Shown: positions 15,017 through 16,266 of the stretch, piece after piece | Layout of the letters: each line of letters begins with the position of its first letter | Position numbering within the stretch: position 1 is the first letter of the stretch | Source of the DNA: Bacteroidales bacterium UBA5621 | Lineage (GTDB): Bacteria; Bacteroidota; Bacteroidia; Bacteroidales; VadinHA17 | Reading direction: 5' to 3' | DNA length: 16,266 nucleotides | Assembly: GCA_002424525.1 (NCBI GenBank) | Contig: DIKJ01000207.1 | Coordinates: 1-16,266 of the forward strand | Made by a program: the position numbers and the translations under genes | Notes under the pieces: generated by a model | What the model was told of the DNA's origin: nothing | The model's database searches: none | What the model saw: the letters and a program-made list of their open reading frames with translations, nothing else

Positions 15017-15022
15017 TCCATG
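15002..15022. repeat. Short heptamer run (ATCGGTG twice, then ATCCATG) overlapping the symporter stop
   Basis: ATCGGTG at 15002-15008 is repeated exactly at 15009-15015, and ATCCATG follows at 15016-15022 in the same register. The second copy carries the first two bases of the TGA stop. The run codes the last few residues of the symporter and is separated by 9 bp from array C. With three units, chance is less firmly excluded than for the longer arrays. Confidence 0.6.
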
Positions 15023-15031
15023 CAATTTTTT

Positions 15032-15106
15032 GCTCTACGCTCTACGCTTCTTGCCCCCTGCCCCCTGCCCCCTGCTCCCTGCTCTACGCTCTACGCTCTA
15101 CGCTCA
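15032..15106. repeat. Heptanucleotide mosaic array C (10 units plus a partial)
   Basis: The order is GCTCTAC twice, GCTTCTT once, GCCCCCT three times, GCTCCCT once, GCTCTAC three times, then GCTCA. All units keep one 7-bp phase starting with GC. GCTCTAC blocks flank a GCCCCCT core, with the single units GCTTCTT and GCTCCCT at the two changeovers. The array fills the gap between two convergent genes, and its last three bases are the stop codon (TGA on the minus strand) of the DUF6048 gene. Confidence 0.95.
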
Positions 15107-15814
15107 CAACTCATCACTTTCCTCCTCCTCCGGCTCCTCAATCTTAATTCTCACCATCTTATTCTTATAGGGAATGTGCCAGGTCAGAAAATAGCTGAAT
15201 CCGGCACTCACCTGCTGGATTGCATTCCCGAACCCCGGCATATTGACCGGCCGCAGGTCTTTGCCCGTTCCCGCGGAGATCAGCAGTTTTAGCCTGATGC
15301 TCCACCCTATACTCACATTGTTGAACAGTTCCGTTTTAACTCCCGGAACCACTTCAAGAAAATGTCCCAGGCTGGTCTTCGCAGGGATTGATGAGGTGGT
15401 TTTGCCCCAGTAATTATCGTGATAGAAGGATGTTGTTTCAGATTCATACAGGCTCATCCCGTATCTCAATCCTATTCCCGCACGGTATCTTCCCTTTGAT
15501 ATTTCAGGCTTAAGCAGGTTGAAATCGACACCGGCGCGCAGAAAAACACCATTTGTCCGGAAGTCATAGTTATAATGCTCATAATTATATCTTGTATAGC
15601 CTCCTTCAATAACGTATGACATTTTTTCGTTCCGGTCGACTGAGAAGAATCCCTCAATGTTAAGATTATTCTTGTCGGTAAAATAGAAAACAGGACCAAA
15701 GATATCGAAACCCGCGCTGAGCTTGAGCGGAACGAGGATGCTGTCCTGTCCCTTCAGCAGGCTGACCTGATGGAGTGAAAGCAGGCTAATAAAAAATACG
15801 AATATTCTCCTCAT
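15104..15814 (-). CDS. DUF6048-like protein, probable outer-membrane beta-barrel
   Basis: The 236-aa protein has a signal peptide (about 1-22, ending LLKGQ). Alternating beta-strand-like segments follow, with many aromatic residues: GFDIFGPVFYFTD, YVIEGGYTRYNYEHYNYDF, GIGLRYGMSLYES, VSIGWSIRLKLLI, VSAGFSYFLTWHIPY. This is the look of a small outer-membrane barrel. The C-terminus is strongly acidic (EEPEEEESDEL) instead of ending in an aromatic residue, which is unusual for a standard BAM substrate. I recognise it as DUF6048, a Bacteroidetes family usually next to DUF6452. Its start overlaps the end of the upstream DUF6452 gene by 29 nt, so translation is probably coupled and the two products may work together. 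The function is unknown. Confidence 0.8.
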   Translation of the reverse strand: MRRIFVFFISLLSLHQVSLLKGQDSILVPLKLSAGFDIFGPVFYFTDKNNLNIEGFFSVDRNEKMSYVIEGGYTRYNYEHYNYDFRTNGVFLRAGVDFNLLKPEISKGRYRAGIGLRYGMSLYESETTSFYHDNYWGKTTSSIPAKTSLGHFLEVVPGVKTELFNNVSIGWSIRLKLLISAGTGKDLRPVNMPGFGNAIQQVSAGFSYFLTWHIPYKNKMVRIKIEEPEEEESDEL

Positions 15815-16253
15815 TTACTGTCGTTATGGACCTGTTCCTGATTATAACGGTATCGATGATGTGTTTTGTGCTGGTGTACGAATCAAGTATATGGTTGAAT
15901 GTATATCCGCACTCTTTTGAGATCATCTGCGGATAGCTGGTATAGGCAAAGCTTATGGTATCTGCAATGCCGTTGATTATGATCGCGAAACTGCAGGAAA
16001 GCGTTTCTGCATCAAGGGGAAAAAGGGCCGGCTGGACATTGCGGTTCCTGAAATATATGTTACTCTCCTCGTTGCCGATGCCATAAAGGGTCAGGGTGTC
16101 GGGTGTCTGGTATTTTCCGGTTTCGTTGAAGTAGAATGATGCCTTTACGAAGGAGCTGGTCTCCTCGAAGCATGCCTCGGGCGCGCAGGAAAAGAGAGTG
16201 AGCCATGTTGCCGCGACTATCGGATAGAATATGCCTGAAATTGGTCTTCTCAT
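15786..16253 (-). CDS. DUF6452-like lipoprotein
   Basis: The 155-aa product starts MRRPISGIFYPIVAATWLTL and continues into FSC, a signal sequence with lipobox Cys at residue 23, so it is probably a lipoprotein of the envelope. The mature part begins APEACFEETSSFVKASFYF, the start I associate with DUF6452, followed by beta-rich sequence (QTPDTLTLYGIGNEESNIYF, NVQPALFPLD, ISFAYTSYPQMISKECGY). Three further Cys residues (C28, one in LSCSF and one in KECGY) could form disulfides. It lies upstream of the DUF6048 gene and overlaps it by 29 nt. The function is unknown; the pairing with a barrel suggests an outer-membrane complex. The region upstream lies outside the window. Confidence 0.8.
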   Translation of the reverse strand: MRRPISGIFYPIVAATWLTLFSCAPEACFEETSSFVKASFYFNETGKYQTPDTLTLYGIGNEESNIYFRNRNVQPALFPLDAETLSCSFAIIINGIADTISFAYTSYPQMISKECGYTFNHILDSYTSTKHIIDTVIIRNRSITTVNEENIRIFY

Positions 16254-16266
16254 TCTGAACGGAAAG

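Noticed and set aside
15017..15103. Bidirectional intrinsic terminator between the convergent symporter and DUF6048 genes
   Set aside because: The GC-rich heptamers do not form a self-complementary stem and there is no stem followed by a T-run on either strand.

Overview
The window reads as chromosomal DNA of a Bacteroidota bacterium, most likely a Bacteroidales/Marinilabiliales-type lineage. The grounds are a DUF6452/DUF6048 gene pair, an RlmN of the Bacteroidetes sequence type, several TPR/PD40 envelope proteins of the PorE kind, TAnnTTTG-type promoter elements and a lack of Shine-Dalgarno sequences. Genes are tightly packed. I see no tRNA, rRNA, CRISPR array, transposase or phage gene.

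Layout. At 1-543 (minus) lies the 5' part of a lipoprotein gene cut by the window edge. It is divergent from an rlmN-type radical SAM gene (725-1747, plus), which converges on a GNAT acetyltransferase (1744-2262, minus); the two stop codons share one CTAG. From 11061 down to 2282 the minus strand carries four consecutive paralogues. Each has a signal peptide, a TPR-like N-terminus and a PD40 beta-propeller, but each has a different C-terminus. In order of transcription these are: a novel duplicated helical module plus membrane anchor (826 aa); no extra domain (426 aa); a carboxypeptidase-regulatory-like domain plus two SPOR-like repeats (732 aa); and the same plus an OmpA peptidoglycan-binding domain (842 aa, PorE-like). 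Upstream of these, also on the minus strand, are recR (12643-13269) and a 2-oxoacid dehydrogenase E2 gene (11157-12587). A Na+/solute symporter (13550-15016, plus) is divergent from recR. It converges on the DUF6452-DUF6048 pair (16253-15104, minus), a lipoprotein and a likely outer-membrane barrel.

How the genes may work together. The four TPR/PD40 proteins look like one envelope system in which a shared propeller/TPR head is tethered in different ways: to peptidoglycan, to glycan through SPOR, to the inner membrane, or left soluble. PorE of the type IX secretion system has the same TPR-propeller-CRD-OmpA plan, so a link to secretion, motility or envelope maintenance is plausible but unproven. 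recR and E2 are housekeeping genes.

The other striking feature is a set of arrays with an exact 7-bp period in three separate intergenic regions. Different unit sequences (AAGWCSG, AGYAYCC, AACCAGY, GCTCTAC, GCCCCCT, ATCGGTG) share the same period, and within an array they follow one another without losing register. One short run forms the last codons and stop of the symporter gene, and another array touches the stop codon of the DUF6048 gene.
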